64,000 nucleotides of DNA. Origin: Flagellimonas spongiicola. Its GTDB lineage: Bacteria > Bacteroidota > Bacteroidia > Flavobacteriales > Flavobacteriaceae. The position numbers and the translations under genes were made by a program. Shown here piece by piece: positions 53,962-64,000 of this stretch (position 1 is the first letter of the stretch; each line of letters opens with the position of its first letter). The stretch spans positions 1-64,000 of the forward strand of contig NZ_JAMFMA010000002.1 of assembly GCF_023502425.1 (NCBI RefSeq). Direction: 5' to 3'. The notes below the pieces were generated by a model. It did no database searches. It was not told where the DNA came from and saw only the letters and a list, made by a program, of their open reading frames with translations.

Positions 53962-54921
53962 TTATCTGAATTTCATAAACGGATATCGTTGTAGTAGATA
54001 CGTGATTTTGGCCTCCAAGGATTGCAGGAATATTTGGTGATCCGAAGATTCTGGGTTGAATGGTCTATGGTTTAAGCCTTTTTGTACTTCCTCTACCTTG
54101 TGCATTACTTCGTAATCCCCTTGGGAAATCCATACACTTTTAAATCGCGCCCAGATGTAGTCAACTGCTACACTATTGGGGTGTACCATATCCTTGTCGT
54201 AAAACCGATAGTCCCTAAGTTCATCCATCATGACTTCGTAACTTTCAAAATAGGACACCATAGCAGTGGCTTCATTCTGACTGAGACATTGATGTATTGC
54301 CGTTAGTAGATGCGACTTACTCCGTTGATTTTCAACAAATCCGTCCTTTATATGCCGAACCGGACTAAGTGTAAAAATAAGCTGGGCCTTTGGATTCACA
54401 GCCGCAACTTGCGCTACAATACCGTTTAAACAAGTTGAAATTTGCTCCAGGTTCAGCAATTCCTTATCAAATTCCCTCTGAGGTACTTTATGGCAATTTG
54501 CCACAGCCTTAGTGGTTGCCTTATTCCGATAAACCCAAGCCGTCCCCAGCGTAATGATTAGATGGGTGGCCGATTCCAATTCCTCTTTTGTACTTCTAAG
54601 CGCATTGTTCAAATCATCCACTAAACGCTCTTGTGAAGTGGCAGCTAAATCAGAATGTGCATCAAAACAGAGCCAGCGGCCATTTTGCATAAAAACTTCA
54701 TCTTTAGTATACCATTGACTTGCTAGCGCCCTATGGATTAAATTTTGTATTGCGAAGGGGTGGAATAATATTCCGAAAGGATTACGCCTTGTTGCAAATT
54801 GATAAAAATCCAGCTTTTTGCCAATGTTTTCGACAAAACAAGAACCTAGTAGCAGTATTCTACTAGCATAACCAACAGGGTTTTTCGATGGTTGCCACGG
54901 AATCGTTGTTTGAAGTTGCAT
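53962..54921 (-). CDS. GSCFA domain protein
   Basis: 319 residues from the ATG at 54921 (TTG at 54939 in frame). The GSCFA signature is near the N-terminus (LLGSCFVENIGKKLD), then RNPFGILFHP, LIITLGTAWVYRN, LSPVRHIKDGF and DMVHPNS. The family is related to SGNH hydrolases: the Ser in GSCFA, and Asp/His in MVHP can serve the same purpose. Substrate unknown. 1 nt after the DUF6090 stop. Confidence 0.92.
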   Translation of the reverse strand: MQLQTTIPWQPSKNPVGYASRILLLGSCFVENIGKKLDFYQFATRRNPFGILFHPFAIQNLIHRALASQWYTKDEVFMQNGRWLCFDAHSDLAATSQERLVDDLNNALRSTKEELESATHLIITLGTAWVYRNKATTKAVANCHKVPQREFDKELLNLEQISTCLNGIVAQVAAVNPKAQLIFTLSPVRHIKDGFVENQRSKSHLLTAIHQCLSQNEATAMVSYFESYEVMMDELRDYRFYDKDMVHPNSVAVDYIWARFKSVWISQGDYEVMHKVEEVQKGLNHRPFNPESSDHQIFLQSLEAKITYLLQRYPFMKFR

Positions 54922-54922
54922 G

Positions 54923-55576
54923 TTATTTGCAATTATCAATATTCTCTATCATATCGCGATATTGCCCTTCCAATTGTACCTCCAATTGGTTTATAATTTT
55001 GAGCACCTTAACTAAATCGTCAATACTTCGATTGCTCAGCGCATCTGTAGCCTTCTTCATCTCATCACGAACTAAATCCTGGGTATAGTACATGCCTTGA
55101 AGATCGTATAAACAATCATAACCAAATTCATGGAAAATACCGGTAGATTTTGAAATTTCCCAAGCAATGCTGCTCAAATCCGTTATTTCCAAATACAAAC
55201 TGGTATCACTGATATAATTATAGATGCCATCGCCTATAAAAACAGAATCAATGGCTACAATAAAATTTGGGTATTTGGCCCTAAAATTTTCCCAATCAGT
55301 AGGTGATAACAGCAATTGATCTTGTTCATTCAGCGCACCGTCCAATTCATGAACAAAAGGCGGGATTTTTTGATTTTCAGTGCGATTTTCAACAAGTTGC
55401 ACCAAATTGGCTTCTATTTCACCCTTAATCTTGGTGAGGGCAATTTCCTTGTCTTTTTGAATGGATTTAGCTGAATTCCAATCGTTGAACCATATGGCCA
55501 AGTTAATGCCCACAAATAACAATAGGATTTCCCCAACAATATATTTCCAGTTAATATGCTTTAGTCTAAAGGACAC
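54923..55576 (-). CDS. DUF6090-like membrane protein
   Basis: 217 residues, starting at a GTG 3 nt after the alaS stop. A single transmembrane helix (about 12-30; YIVGEILLLFVGINLAIWFNDWN) with the family-typical NDWN at its end, then an extracytoplasmic helical domain. DUF6090-like proteins are common in Bacteroidota and unassigned. It is co-transcribed with alaS and the GSCFA and DUF4230 genes. Confidence 0.8.
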   Translation of the reverse strand: MSFRLKHINWKYIVGEILLLFVGINLAIWFNDWNSAKSIQKDKEIALTKIKGEIEANLVQLVENRTENQKIPPFVHELDGALNEQDQLLLSPTDWENFRAKYPNFIVAIDSVFIGDGIYNYISDTSLYLEITDLSSIAWEISKSTGIFHEFGYDCLYDLQGMYYTQDLVRDEMKKATDALSNRSIDDLVKVLKIINQLEVQLEGQYRDMIENIDNCK

Positions 55577-55579
55577 TTT

Positions 55580-58204
55580 TTAAGTTGTGGCATTTATTAT
55601 TTCCATAGCCTTGCTCAAGGCTTCAGGAATCCCCGCTGGATTTTTACCTCCTGCGGTAGCAAAAAACGGTTGTCCACCTCCACCTCCCTGGATAAATTTA
55701 CCCAGTTCCCGAACAATGGCACCGGCATTTAATCCCTTGTTGGACGCCAAATCCTTTGAAATGTAACAACTTAATATGGCTTTTCCGTCCTTTTCGGACC
55801 CCAAGAGCAGAAACAATTCGCTTACTTGACCTCCAATTTCAAAGGACAAGTCCTTTATTCCCGAAGCATCCAAGTCTACTTGTTTGGCCAAAAATTGGAT
55901 ACCATTGATGTCTTCCAATTCTGAGATCAATTCACTTTTAAGACCTTTTACCTTATCCTTCAAAAGCTGCTCTACCTGCTTTTTAAGGGAATTGTTTTCT
56001 TCTTGCAGACTTGCAACTGCTTTTACTGGTTCTTTGGTATTGTTCAGAAGATCCTTGATTTCAAAAAGCATTCTGTTGTTCTTGAAATAAAATTCCTTGA
56101 CCGCATCCGATGTAATAGCCTCAATACGTCTAATGCCGGCTGCAACCGCACCCTCGGAAACAATCTTGAAGTGCCAGATATCCGCCGTGTTCTTTACATG
56201 TGTGCCACCACACAACTCAATGGATTGCCCAAAGCGCACCGTTCTTACCGTGTCTCCATATTTCTCACCAAACAAAGCCATTGCGCCTTGATCCATCGCT
56301 TCTTGCAGCGGAATGTTTCGGTTTTCTTCAAAAGGTAATTGGCCTTCTATCCGAGCATTCACAAAATTCTCCACGTTCCGAAGTTCTTCCGTAGACATCT
56401 TGGAAAAATGGGAGAAATCGAATCGTAGGTATTTGGAATGGACTGCAGACCCCTTTTGTTCTACATGGGTTCCTAGGACTTCTCGTAAGGCTTGATGCAG
56501 TAAATGAGTCGCTGTATGATTACTTGCGGTTCTCCAACGTTGTTTTTTGTCAACCGCCGCTTTAAATGTCCCGGAGGTATCTTTTGGGAGATTCTCAGCA
56601 AAATGAACAATCTCGTTGTTTTCCCTTTTGGTATCCAGAATATAGATCACATCGCCGTTTGAGGCTTCCAGATATCCTTTATCACCAACTTGACCACCAC
56701 CTTCAGCATAAAATGGGGTAAGGTTGAAGACCAATTGATATTGGTCACCGCCTTTTTTGGAAGTTACCTTACGATACTTCACTAGTTTCACATCGGCTTC
56801 CAATCGATCGTATCCAATAAATTCCTGTTCAGCATCCGTTAAGAGTATTGTCCAGTCTTCTTTGGATATTTCTGATGCTGCCCTAGAACGGTCTTTTTGG
56901 GCTTTGAGTGCTTTTTCAAAGCTATCTACATCCAAAGTATAGCCTTTTTCTTCCAAGATGAGGGTGGTCAAATCAATTGGAAACCCGAAAGTGTCATACA
57001 ATTCAAAAGCCTTTTCCCCATCAATGGTCTTTGTAGGCGCGGATTTGATTACGGAATCCAACAACACAAGTCCTTGTTCCAAGGTGCTCAAGAAGGAACT
57101 TTCCTCTTCCTTGACCACATTCTCAATGAGTTGGTATTGCTCACGAAGTTCTGGAAAGGCCTTCCCCATGGACTCCCCCAATACTTTTACCAACCTGTAA
57201 ATAAAGGGCTTGTTAGTTCCTAAAAATGTAAACCCATAGCGTATTGCGCGCCTTAAAATTCTTCTGATGACATAGCCTGCACCATTGTTGCTAGGCAACT
57301 GACCATCAGCAATGGAGAAAGCTACTGCCCTAATGTGATCAGCTACAACACGAATTGCGATATCCGTATCTTCCGCTTTCCCGTATTTTTTACCAGTAAT
57401 AATCTCTATTTCCCGAATGAGCGGGGTAAAAACATCGGTGTCATAATTGGATTGAACACCTTGCAATACCATGCATAATCGTTCAAAACCCATCCCAGTA
57501 TCCACATGCTTTTCAGGCAGACTTTCTAGGGAACCGTTGGCTTTACGATTGTACTGCATAAAGACCAAATTCCATATTTCCACGACCTCTGGGTGGTCCT
57601 GATTTACCAGTGAAGCACCGGGAATTTTTGCTTTTTCTTCTTTGTTTCTTATATCCACATGGATTTCTGAACAAGGACCACAAGGGCCTTGATCACCCAT
57701 CTCCCAAAAATTATCCTTTTTGTTGCCCATGATGATGCGGTCTTCTGGCACAATAGCCTTCCATAAATCAAAGGCTTCTTTGTCCATTTCTAAATTATCC
57801 GCATCTTCACTTCCTTCAAAAACAGACACATACAGGCTTTCTTTATCTATTTTATAGACCTCAGTGAGCAATTCCCAGGCCCAATGGATAGCTTCTTTCT
57901 TAAAATAATCCCCGAAACTCCAATTGCCCAACATCTCGAACATGGTATGGTGGTAGGTATCTTTTCCCACCTCATCCAAATCGTTGTGCTTGCCGCTAAC
58001 ACGAAGACATTTTTGCGTATCCGCGATCCTTTTGGATTTGGATATTGAATTTCCTAGAAAAAACTCCTTGAACTGGTTCATCCCTGCGTTGGTGAACATC
58101 AATGTTGGGTCATCTTTCATGACCATTGGTGCAGAAGGAACAATCTTATGTTTTTTGCCTTCAAAAAAACTTAAAAACTGTGCTCTTACTTCTTGGGATG
58201 TCAT
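55580..58204 (-). CDS. alaS: Alanine--tRNA ligase
   Basis: 874 residues. Charges tRNA-Ala and edits mischarged Ser and Gly. Catalytic class II core with [15 protein letters not shown] (about 33-47) and [12 protein letters not shown]; editing domain with [17 protein letters not shown] (HxxxH) and CGGTHV; C-terminal coiled region and DHHA1 domain with [15 protein letters not shown]. Complete. First gene of an operon with three poorly known genes that have 0-3 nt gaps. The minus-strand promoter is not clear (TAATTTTA near 58230). Confidence 0.97.
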   Translation of the reverse strand: MTSQEVRAQFLSFFEGKKHKIVPSAPMVMKDDPTLMFTNAGMNQFKEFFLGNSISKSKRIADTQKCLRVSGKHNDLDEVGKDTYHHTMFEMLGNWSFGDYFKKEAIHWAWELLTEVYKIDKESLYVSVFEGSEDADNLEMDKEAFDLWKAIVPEDRIIMGNKKDNFWEMGDQGPCGPCSEIHVDIRNKEEKAKIPGASLVNQDHPEVVEIWNLVFMQYNRKANGSLESLPEKHVDTGMGFERLCMVLQGVQSNYDTDVFTPLIREIEIITGKKYGKAEDTDIAIRVVADHIRAVAFSIADGQLPSNNGAGYVIRRILRRAIRYGFTFLGTNKPFIYRLVKVLGESMGKAFPELREQYQLIENVVKEEESSFLSTLEQGLVLLDSVIKSAPTKTIDGEKAFELYDTFGFPIDLTTLILEEKGYTLDVDSFEKALKAQKDRSRAASEISKEDWTILLTDAEQEFIGYDRLEADVKLVKYRKVTSKKGGDQYQLVFNLTPFYAEGGGQVGDKGYLEASNGDVIYILDTKRENNEIVHFAENLPKDTSGTFKAAVDKKQRWRTASNHTATHLLHQALREVLGTHVEQKGSAVHSKYLRFDFSHFSKMSTEELRNVENFVNARIEGQLPFEENRNIPLQEAMDQGAMALFGEKYGDTVRTVRFGQSIELCGGTHVKNTADIWHFKIVSEGAVAAGIRRIEAITSDAVKEFYFKNNRMLFEIKDLLNNTKEPVKAVASLQEENNSLKKQVEQLLKDKVKGLKSELISELEDINGIQFLAKQVDLDASGIKDLSFEIGGQVSELFLLLGSEKDGKAILSCYISKDLASNKGLNAGAIVRELGKFIQGGGGGQPFFATAGGKNPAGIPEALSKAMEIINATT

Positions 58205-58254
58205 CGGAAATGCTAGGGTTTTATTAAAATTAACAGTTTAAGTAAAACAATTTT

Positions 58255-58262
58255 TATATTTG
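58255..58262 (+). promoter_or_regulatory. -7 box of the M23 peptidase gene
   Basis: TATATTTG, exact TAnnTTTG, 48 nt before the ATG. No clear TTG at -33. Confidence 0.45.
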
Positions 58263-58310
58263 TTTGTTCTCCTTAAAATAGAATGCGCAAAAATAGGATA
58301 AAATCCCTTC

Positions 58311-59288
58311 ATGTCTAAAGTTAAGTACTATTACGATCCGGATACCCTCTCATATCGAAAGATTGAGCCCAAAAAATCCAAACGGTACCGGAATCTCTTC
58401 TTTTTTCTCTTGGGGTCTGCACTTTTTGGCTTTCTAGGATTAATCATCTTATTGAATACAAGTTGGGTCAATACGCCAAAGGAATTGTCCTTAGATCGTG
58501 AGGTCCGAAATTATGAGCTTCAGTTTGAGATATTGTCCAAGAAAATGGAGCAGATGGAGCAGGTATTGGCCAATATTGAGGAACGTGACAATAATATTTA
58601 TCGACTCTATTTTGAGGCCAATCCGATTCCTGAAGAACAGCGAAGGGCTGGATTTGGGGGTGTTAATCGCTATAAATCCTTGGAAGGTTTCAATAATTCG
58701 GAAATCATCATAAATGCCACCCAGCAATTGGACATCATCCAAAAGCAAATGGTCATTCAATCCAAATCCTTGGACGAAATTGCGAAGCTGGCTGAGGAAA
58801 AAGAAAAATTACTAGCAGCCATCCCTGCAATTCAACCGGTACGAAATGAGGATTTAACTCGAATGGCCTCTGGATATGGATGGCGTTCCGATCCTTTTAC
58901 CAAAGCGCGAAAAATGCATCGTGGTATGGATTTTACTGCACCAAGAGGCACGCCTATTTACGCTACAGGAGATGGTGTGGTGGTACGGGCAGATAATCGC
59001 TCTTCTGGATATGGGAAACACATACGAATAGATCATGGCTACGGCTATATGTCATTATATGCTCATTTGAGCAAATACAATGTTACCAAAAAACAAAAAG
59101 TTAAACGTGGTGATTTAATCGGTTTTATTGGCAACACAGGACGCTCACAGGCACCACATTTGCACTACGAGGTCTTTAAAGACAAAGAGCGCATCAACCC
59201 TATTAACTTCTACTATGGAAGTTTAACAGCGGAAGAGTTTGAGAATATGCTCAAGTTTGCTACACAGGAGAACCAATCCTTGGATTAA
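58311..59288 (+). CDS. M23 family peptidase, membrane-anchored
   Basis: 325 residues. Short basic N-terminus, one transmembrane helix (about 27-47), a coiled-coil region (about 60-100 and 135-165), then an M23 (LytM-like) domain with HRGMDFTAPRGTP (zinc His) and HLHYEVFKDKERINP. It is a cell-wall endopeptidase or, if degenerate, an activator; the His and Asp ligands are present so activity is expected. Divergent from alaS, and overlaps the merR-like gene by 1 nt (TAATG). Confidence 0.92.
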   Translation: MSKVKYYYDPDTLSYRKIEPKKSKRYRNLFFFLLGSALFGFLGLIILLNTSWVNTPKELSLDREVRNYELQFEILSKKMEQMEQVLANIEERDNNIYRLYFEANPIPEEQRRAGFGGVNRYKSLEGFNNSEIIINATQQLDIIQKQMVIQSKSLDEIAKLAEEKEKLLAAIPAIQPVRNEDLTRMASGYGWRSDPFTKARKMHRGMDFTAPRGTPIYATGDGVVVRADNRSSGYGKHIRIDHGYGYMSLYAHLSKYNVTKKQKVKRGDLIGFIGNTGRSQAPHLHYEVFKDKERINPINFYYGSLTAEEFENMLKFATQENQSLD

Positions 59289-59617
59289 TGCACATAGACC
59301 TTCCTGAAAAACGATATTACGGTATTGGCGAAGTTGCCAAAGCATTTGGCGTGAATACCTCTCTGATACGTTTTTGGGAAAAGGAATTTGATGTATTGCA
59401 ACCTAAAAAGAATGCCAAGGGTAACCGAAAATTTACACCCCAGGATATCCACAACCTTCAATTGATCTACCATTTGGTCAAGGAACGTGGATTTACCCTC
59501 GAAGGAGCAAAAATCCATTTGAAGGAAGAAAAACAAAAAACCCTCTCCACTTTTGAGGTAATTCAAAAACTACAAAAGGTAAAGGCGGAATTATTAAAGA
59601 TTAAGGAGCAATTGTAA
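59288..59617 (+). CDS. MerR family transcriptional regulator
   Basis: 109 residues. HTH at about 8-30 (YYGIGEVAKAFGVNTSLIRFWEKEF) and GNRKFTPQDIHNLQLIYHLVKERGFTLEGAK in the wing and helix that follow, then a short coiled-coil C-terminus for dimers. No metal-binding Cys. Translationally coupled to the M23 peptidase gene (TAATG), which is a common arrangement in Flavobacteriia; it may control cell-wall genes. Confidence 0.92.
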   Translation: MHIDLPEKRYYGIGEVAKAFGVNTSLIRFWEKEFDVLQPKKNAKGNRKFTPQDIHNLQLIYHLVKERGFTLEGAKIHLKEEKQKTLSTFEVIQKLQKVKAELLKIKEQL

Positions 59618-59628
59618 GTTCGAAGTTT

Positions 59629-59970
59629 CTAACTGGACTTTTCATTTAACATTTTAATTGCTAATGGAGTTTGGTCTCTATCATACTTTAAAAGGTCAAT
59701 ACTATAATCATAATCTTCAGTCTTCAACTCAAATTTACCTTTTCCCCTTTTCCAATGACCTACCCCATGTCCTGTAATCAAATCGATTATCGTTGTTAAC
59801 ATTCCCGTAAACCAAGGAATTTTCCCTTTAACAAAATTCACTCTTCTAACTTTAGAATAATTAGTAGGATTAATTAGTATGGAACCTGACTTCAATATCT
59901 CAAAGTCATCCTCACGGAAAACGACTTCAACTCTCGGTGAATTCTGAATAATTATTATTTCATTTTGCAT
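59629..59970 (-). CDS. Hypothetical protein
   Basis: 113 residues, no signal peptide. Alternating beta strands at the start (IIIIQNSPRVEVVFREDDFEIL) and a hydrophobic middle (IPWFTGMLTTIIDLITGHGVG) that could be a membrane loop or core. No family recognised. ATG at 59970. It ends 12 nt from the convergent merR-like stop. Confidence 0.55.
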   Translation of the reverse strand: MQNEIIIIQNSPRVEVVFREDDFEILKSGSILINPTNYSKVRRVNFVKGKIPWFTGMLTTIIDLITGHGVGHWKRGKGKFELKTEDYDYSIDLLKYDRDQTPLAIKMLNEKSS

Positions 59971-60021
59971 TCCTTAAATAATTCGTTTACTAAAATTTAG
60001 TAACCCGCCAGATGGTTTTTT

Positions 60022-62424
60022 TTAATGATTCCCTCTAGGAAGCAAATGAGTCAAAGATACTGCCACAGAATCTATTTTTGGTCGGGAATAATAGAGCGGG
60101 AAATACGCATCCTTTGCCCACGATTCGAACAAATTACCATAAAACGGACTATCCGGGTCACCTGATTGCCCTGGACTGTTGGTGCCAATTGCAGCATCCC
60201 AATCCCCCGTATTCACAATAACGCGAAAGGTAGCCCCACTACTCTGACGTAAATTACTTCCTGTAGAACCTGGAGTATAGGCATTTCCACCTCTTGGTAA
60301 GGGGCCTAAATCCAATTTGGTTCTTAGGCTATCGTTAACTGCTTTACTTAATGCATGCTCCAGATACGTATGCTTGTTCTTTCTTTGCCCGTATTGCCAA
60401 GAATCCATATTTGAACCCAATGAAACTTCTAAATCATGAACAGCTGCGGAAAACGCATGGGTCAAAAATTCATTTCGTCCTAAAACTGGTGTTGGACCAA
60501 ACCGATCATCGGGGTTTTTCAACCATTCCATAATCCGAGCCGGCTGAATTCCAGGCACAATCCCTTTACCTTCATCTGGAATGAATTGTTCACCTGCCAT
60601 CTTCTTAATTTGATTTTCCCATGCTACATAAATAGCTGCTGCTATCGAATTCGCTTCAAGCTTATAATCCCAATCTGCCAACCGTTCTTTTGCATTCGCT
60701 GCGCTTTCCTCAAAAACAAGTTTTTCCAACATAGGAACAAGAATTCTTGCGGGGATAGAGACATAGTCCGTTTGTAACGCCTTCATATCTTCCATGGTCA
60801 ACTTTTTGTCGGTAGTCAAAACCTCATCCACACGATCCCCACGATAGGGGTCCGACCATGAAAACCCGATAGCATCCCAATGGGCATAATCTTCAGGAGT
60901 AACGTTTTGGTTGGCCGTGGCTATATAACCTTTTTCTGGATTATGGGCATTGGGTTTTTCGATAATTGGTAGATATCCGTCCCACTCGTATCTACCATCA
61001 CCGGGTATAGGCACAAGACCACTGAAATTTCTGCGGACAGGAGCTATTCCAACAGCCTGCCAGCCAATATTTCCTTCTTTATCCGCCCAAATCATATTTT
61101 CTCCAGGAATATGACTGTAATCACACGCATTTCTGAATTCATCCCACGATTTAGACTGGTCCATCCGCAAAGACGCCAAATATGGGGAACCACCGGGTTC
61201 CAACCAAGCACAACGTACGGCATAGGCAACATGGTTTTCAGTATCAATATAGGTCACTGGACCATGAACGGTGTAAAAGAGCTTCGCCTCATGGTCTTCC
61301 TGCCCTTTTACTTTAATGGTTTCAGTAAGCTGTGTCATATCCACCCACTCTCCCTTGTACTTATACTGGCTTGGGTTATTTGGATTCAATTCATAAACGT
61401 AAAGATCTTCTCCATCGGTTCTAAAGACCGTTAATCCCCAAGCACCATATTCATTATGACCTATGGAAATACCAGGAATCTCGGGTTCTCCACCACCGAT
61501 CACATTCCACCCAGGTGCAATAAGGTGGTTCATATACCGCAAGGATGGGGTAGCCAATGTTCTATGGGGATCATTGGCCATATACGTATTGCCATCTACC
61601 ATTCGATTTCCCTCTATCACCCAATTATTACTGCCAATAGCCAAAGAATCTCCTTGCAAATGATCCTGAAACGTTAAAATTTCTTCCGCTGTTGTATTCC
61701 TATATTCCGGGATTACATGATCGCTCGTAAACGCAACCGGCTTTCGATAGGCATTGTACAAGGCTAAAATGTCATCTGATAACAAATCAGAATCAATGCT
61801 GGGATCCAGATTCAAGTCTGGCTCTTTTGGATGAAACCAATACAAGTCCTTTACCGTTTCTTCGCCAAGTTTAGCAACCGCTCTTCCTATTTGCAGTTCT
61901 TGGGTGATATTGCCCAGCAATCCTTGATGTCGGGAAATCACTACTTCAGGTGTCCATTTTTCGGGTTGTATCCCTAGTAACTTAAACTCAATAGGCAGAT
62001 TATTTGGGGTTTTCAATATCTCATCGATGTAAGCATTCACGCCGTCCGTATAGGCTGTTATGATTTCAACACCGTCATCGTGATAATGATTCATTTCGGT
62101 GGTCATATCGCCCCGATACATAAACAAACGTGTCCCAATATCCCGATTCAACTCTGTTGGACCAAGTATTTCCGCAACGGTTCCTGTTGCTTGTCTTCGC
62201 CAAATTTCAAACTGAAAAAGTCTGTCGGACGCGGCGGAATAACCTTGGGCAAAAAATAGATCACGCTGATTTTTTGCATAAATATGATTTACCCCCCATT
62301 TATCCCGTACAATTTCGACAGATTCCTGTAAACCATCAGCAGTGAATTCAAGCGTTGGTATCGATTCCTTTTTTTTACAGGAAAAGCAGAGAACGATTAC
62401 AGATAATAGAAAAACTTGTCTCAT
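60022..62424 (-). CDS. Penicillin acylase family lipoprotein
   Basis: 800 residues. Lipoprotein signal with CFSC (Cys13 or 16). N-terminal nucleophile hydrolase precursor: the alpha chain with VEIVRDKWGVNHIYAKN, then autocleavage between Gly264 and Ser265 in AIGSNNWVIEG, so Ser265 becomes the nucleophile. Later Asn and Arg positions of the family are in the NGAWGL-like segment (EYGAWGLTVFRTDGEDLY) and PRGGNAYTPGS. Cleaves amide bonds such as those of N-acyl compounds, perhaps acyl-homoserine lactones or beta-lactams. It acts outside the cytoplasm. Confidence 0.93.
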   Translation of the reverse strand: MRQVFLLSVIVLCFSCKKKESIPTLEFTADGLQESVEIVRDKWGVNHIYAKNQRDLFFAQGYSAASDRLFQFEIWRRQATGTVAEILGPTELNRDIGTRLFMYRGDMTTEMNHYHDDGVEIITAYTDGVNAYIDEILKTPNNLPIEFKLLGIQPEKWTPEVVISRHQGLLGNITQELQIGRAVAKLGEETVKDLYWFHPKEPDLNLDPSIDSDLLSDDILALYNAYRKPVAFTSDHVIPEYRNTTAEEILTFQDHLQGDSLAIGSNNWVIEGNRMVDGNTYMANDPHRTLATPSLRYMNHLIAPGWNVIGGGEPEIPGISIGHNEYGAWGLTVFRTDGEDLYVYELNPNNPSQYKYKGEWVDMTQLTETIKVKGQEDHEAKLFYTVHGPVTYIDTENHVAYAVRCAWLEPGGSPYLASLRMDQSKSWDEFRNACDYSHIPGENMIWADKEGNIGWQAVGIAPVRRNFSGLVPIPGDGRYEWDGYLPIIEKPNAHNPEKGYIATANQNVTPEDYAHWDAIGFSWSDPYRGDRVDEVLTTDKKLTMEDMKALQTDYVSIPARILVPMLEKLVFEESAANAKERLADWDYKLEANSIAAAIYVAWENQIKKMAGEQFIPDEGKGIVPGIQPARIMEWLKNPDDRFGPTPVLGRNEFLTHAFSAAVHDLEVSLGSNMDSWQYGQRKNKHTYLEHALSKAVNDSLRTKLDLGPLPRGGNAYTPGSTGSNLRQSSGATFRVIVNTGDWDAAIGTNSPGQSGDPDSPFYGNLFESWAKDAYFPLYYSRPKIDSVAVSLTHLLPRGNH

Positions 62425-62576
62425 GGAATGGAGTTTTGAGTTGCGAGTTGTATGGTAAGAACTTCCAATTTCTGTTATTTATGAAATTTATAGAAAGAAG
62501 TTTGCGTAATAAAACTGACGCATAAGATAATTACTTATGAATTATTAATTCCTTGGAACCTCCAAACAAGTCCGAT

Positions 62577-64000
62577 TTAATCAGAAATGGTATCTCTAAC
62601 GGACTCTCTATTGGCATTTAATTCATCTTCCAAAAAATACAATCCGTCCAATGCTGGTGTATACTTAGTAATAGCAACTCCATCATTGTTATTGGACAAT
62701 TTTCCTTTTTTATTATATCGTCTTACTTCAGAGTAAATTCCAGAAGGTTCTAATTGGTATTCATAAATTGCAGTTCCGTTGACGTCTTCCAACAAACTCA
62801 AATCTGTATCATAAATCGTTGATTTGGAAGTCTCACCCATTTCGCCCCATTCATATTGGATTTTATGATAGCCGTTGGGGCCAATTACAGGTTTTCTATT
62901 TTTATCCAGATACTTATAACTCATTGTATGACCCAATTCATTTAACACGTAAGACTCCACGGCAATTCCATCCACATTATTGGCTAATCTATTATTACGC
63001 CCCAAATATTCATAACTGTCTACATAGTGACGGCCATTGTATCTAATCTTAATAGCACTCACGGCATCTGAATTTTCAATTCGATTATTCCTGGCATCAT
63101 AAAATTGAGTAAGCACTTTATTTCCGTAACGATTATAATAATATCTAGTAATGGCTACACCATTTTTTAAGTTGCCATCAATTCCATATTCAAGTTTTAC
63201 CGAATCCAAGCCAAAACGATTATATAGGAATTTGGTTTGGTATACTCCATCATGGGTAACAGGGCTCCCAGTAATATCGAGATTACTTCTTCTTATAATT
63301 TGATTTTTCTTATTATAAGCATAGACATTATAGGTTGCACCTTGATTGGCCATTGCCAGCTCATTATCCTTATTAAAATAGGTGGTCTTCAACTTATTAC
63401 CCCGTTTATCGTATTCCCACCTTATAATCGCCACATCTGCTTCAAACGCTATTAAATCCCCAAGGGAATCATGGGTACTATTCTCAATTTTATTTCCGTT
63501 GCTGTCATATTCGTATTTATGTTCCACAACACCATCATCTGTCTTGGCATATCCCCCGTCAGAATCATAATACACTTCTGATTTCAGATTTCCATTCCCA
63601 TCTAATTTTTTTCGGATCATAGCAACACCAGAGTTGTTTTCCAATGCATCACCATAGACATCTAAATTATGTTCTCTTACAATACTGTCACCAATATATT
63701 CGTATTTCCTTGCACCCCATTTGTTATCACTATATTTTAATACGTACCCAGGGTAATAATATGCTTCGAACTGAATTCTCCCCAAAGAGTCATAATCTTT
63801 GACCTGCGAATGGTAATCATCATTGGCAACAATTGCTTTACCATTTTTATTAAAGCGTTTTACACTTGTTTGACGGTCATTTAAATCATAAGTGAAGGTG
63901 TAAATAGAAGCTCCATTGCTATCGTAGGTATTTTGACCATCTTCATTAAGTGAACTTACTTTAACGGTATTGCCACGCTCATCATATTCGTATTTCAAGT
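62577..64000 (-). CDS. YD-like tandem-repeat protein, 5' end beyond the window
   Basis: At least 473 residues; the frame is open to the right edge with no ATG or signal peptide, so the N-terminus lies outside. It is built from about 11 units of roughly 40 residues with the pattern Y-x-[YF]-[DN]-x-x-G-[NR]...[DN]-x-x-G or [DN]-x-x-N...G-[VA]-A. This resembles YD (RHS-like) repeats but is more regular and lacks an RHS core. Likely an exported beta-rich surface protein. The final unit is followed by a short Glu/Asn-rich tail (LEDELNANRESVRDTISD). Confidence 0.72.
   Translation of the reverse strand, partial: LKYEYDERGNTVKVSSLNEDGQNTYDSNGASIYTFTYDLNDRQTSVKRFNKNGKAIVANDDYHSQVKDYDSLGRIQFEAYYYPGYVLKYSDNKWGARKYEYIGDSIVREHNLDVYGDALENNSGVAMIRKKLDGNGNLKSEVYYDSDGGYAKTDDGVVEHKYEYDSNGNKIENSTHDSLGDLIAFEADVAIIRWEYDKRGNKLKTTYFNKDNELAMANQGATYNVYAYNKKNQIIRRSNLDITGSPVTHDGVYQTKFLYNRFGLDSVKLEYGIDGNLKNGVAITRYYYNRYGNKVLTQFYDARNNRIENSDAVSAIKIRYNGRHYVDSYEYLGRNNRLANNVDGIAVESYVLNELGHTMSYKYLDKNRKPVIGPNGYHKIQYEWGEMGETSKSTIYDTDLSLLEDVNGTAIYEYQLEPSGIYSEVRRYNKKGKLSNNNDGVAITKYTPALDGLYFLEDELNANRESVRDTISD

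Overview
The window looks like a chromosomal segment of a marine-type Flavobacteriaceae (Bacteroidota) bacterium. The evidence is an AT-rich base composition, promoters of the Bacteroidota type (TTTG, 19-20 nt, TAnnTTTG), and typical families: Porin_10, FecR with an ECF sigma factor and an STN-type TonB receptor, HmuY, GSCFA, DUF4230, DUF6607, a zinc metalloprotease with HEVGHTLGLPH, and a lysS with a C-terminal extension. I cannot name the genus. I saw no rRNA, tRNA, CRISPR array, phage or insertion sequence. Both ends cut through transcription units: a leftward promoter at the left edge and a truncated repeat protein at the right edge.

Layout. 1-14.5 kb is mostly housekeeping and envelope: porin, rnhB, a large lipoprotein, OmpA and TapB-like proteins, lipB, an SGNH hydrolase lipoprotein, a Pmp3-type peptide, a membrane-anchored LuxR regulator, a thioredoxin-like protein and lysS. 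14.5-19.7 kb is an ECF sigma / FecR / TonB-receptor signalling unit with sigma and anti-sigma genes divergent. 19.7-25.4 kb holds a DASS carboxylate transporter, two paralogous genes for secreted acidic tandem-repeat proteins, and a large zinc metalloprotease. 25.5-28.7 kb has small secreted proteins and a SatD-DUF3307 pair preceded by four evenly spaced palindromes.

28.7-36 kb is an accessory region rich in regulators (two AraC, one TetR, one class III cyclase) with NmrA-like and SDR oxidoreductases and small membrane proteins. 36-41.8 kb is a divergent heme/iron uptake island: DUF6607 and an FMN-binding protein on one side, TonB receptor, HmuY and DoxX on the other, sharing a central palindrome. 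41.9-45.4 kb has a DUF1348 protein, an exported epoxide-hydrolase-like enzyme under a TetR repressor, and an MFS gene broken by one in-frame stop. 45.4-62.4 kb returns to core genes: hemL, glucosaminidase, a PLP deaminase family protein, an aromatic amino acid hydroxylase, an M61-like peptidase, an alaS operon with three poorly known genes, M23 peptidase with MerR, and a penicillin acylase family lipoprotein.

The most interesting unexplained material is (i) the 34-residue acidic repeat family at 21.2-22.6 kb, whose two genes also share a 3' UTR layout, and (ii) the SatD gene with its four-operator promoter and its motif resemblance to class III nucleotide cyclases. Several regulatory circuits can be read directly: two TetR repressors each have two matching operators, and the heme island has one central palindrome between two -7 boxes.
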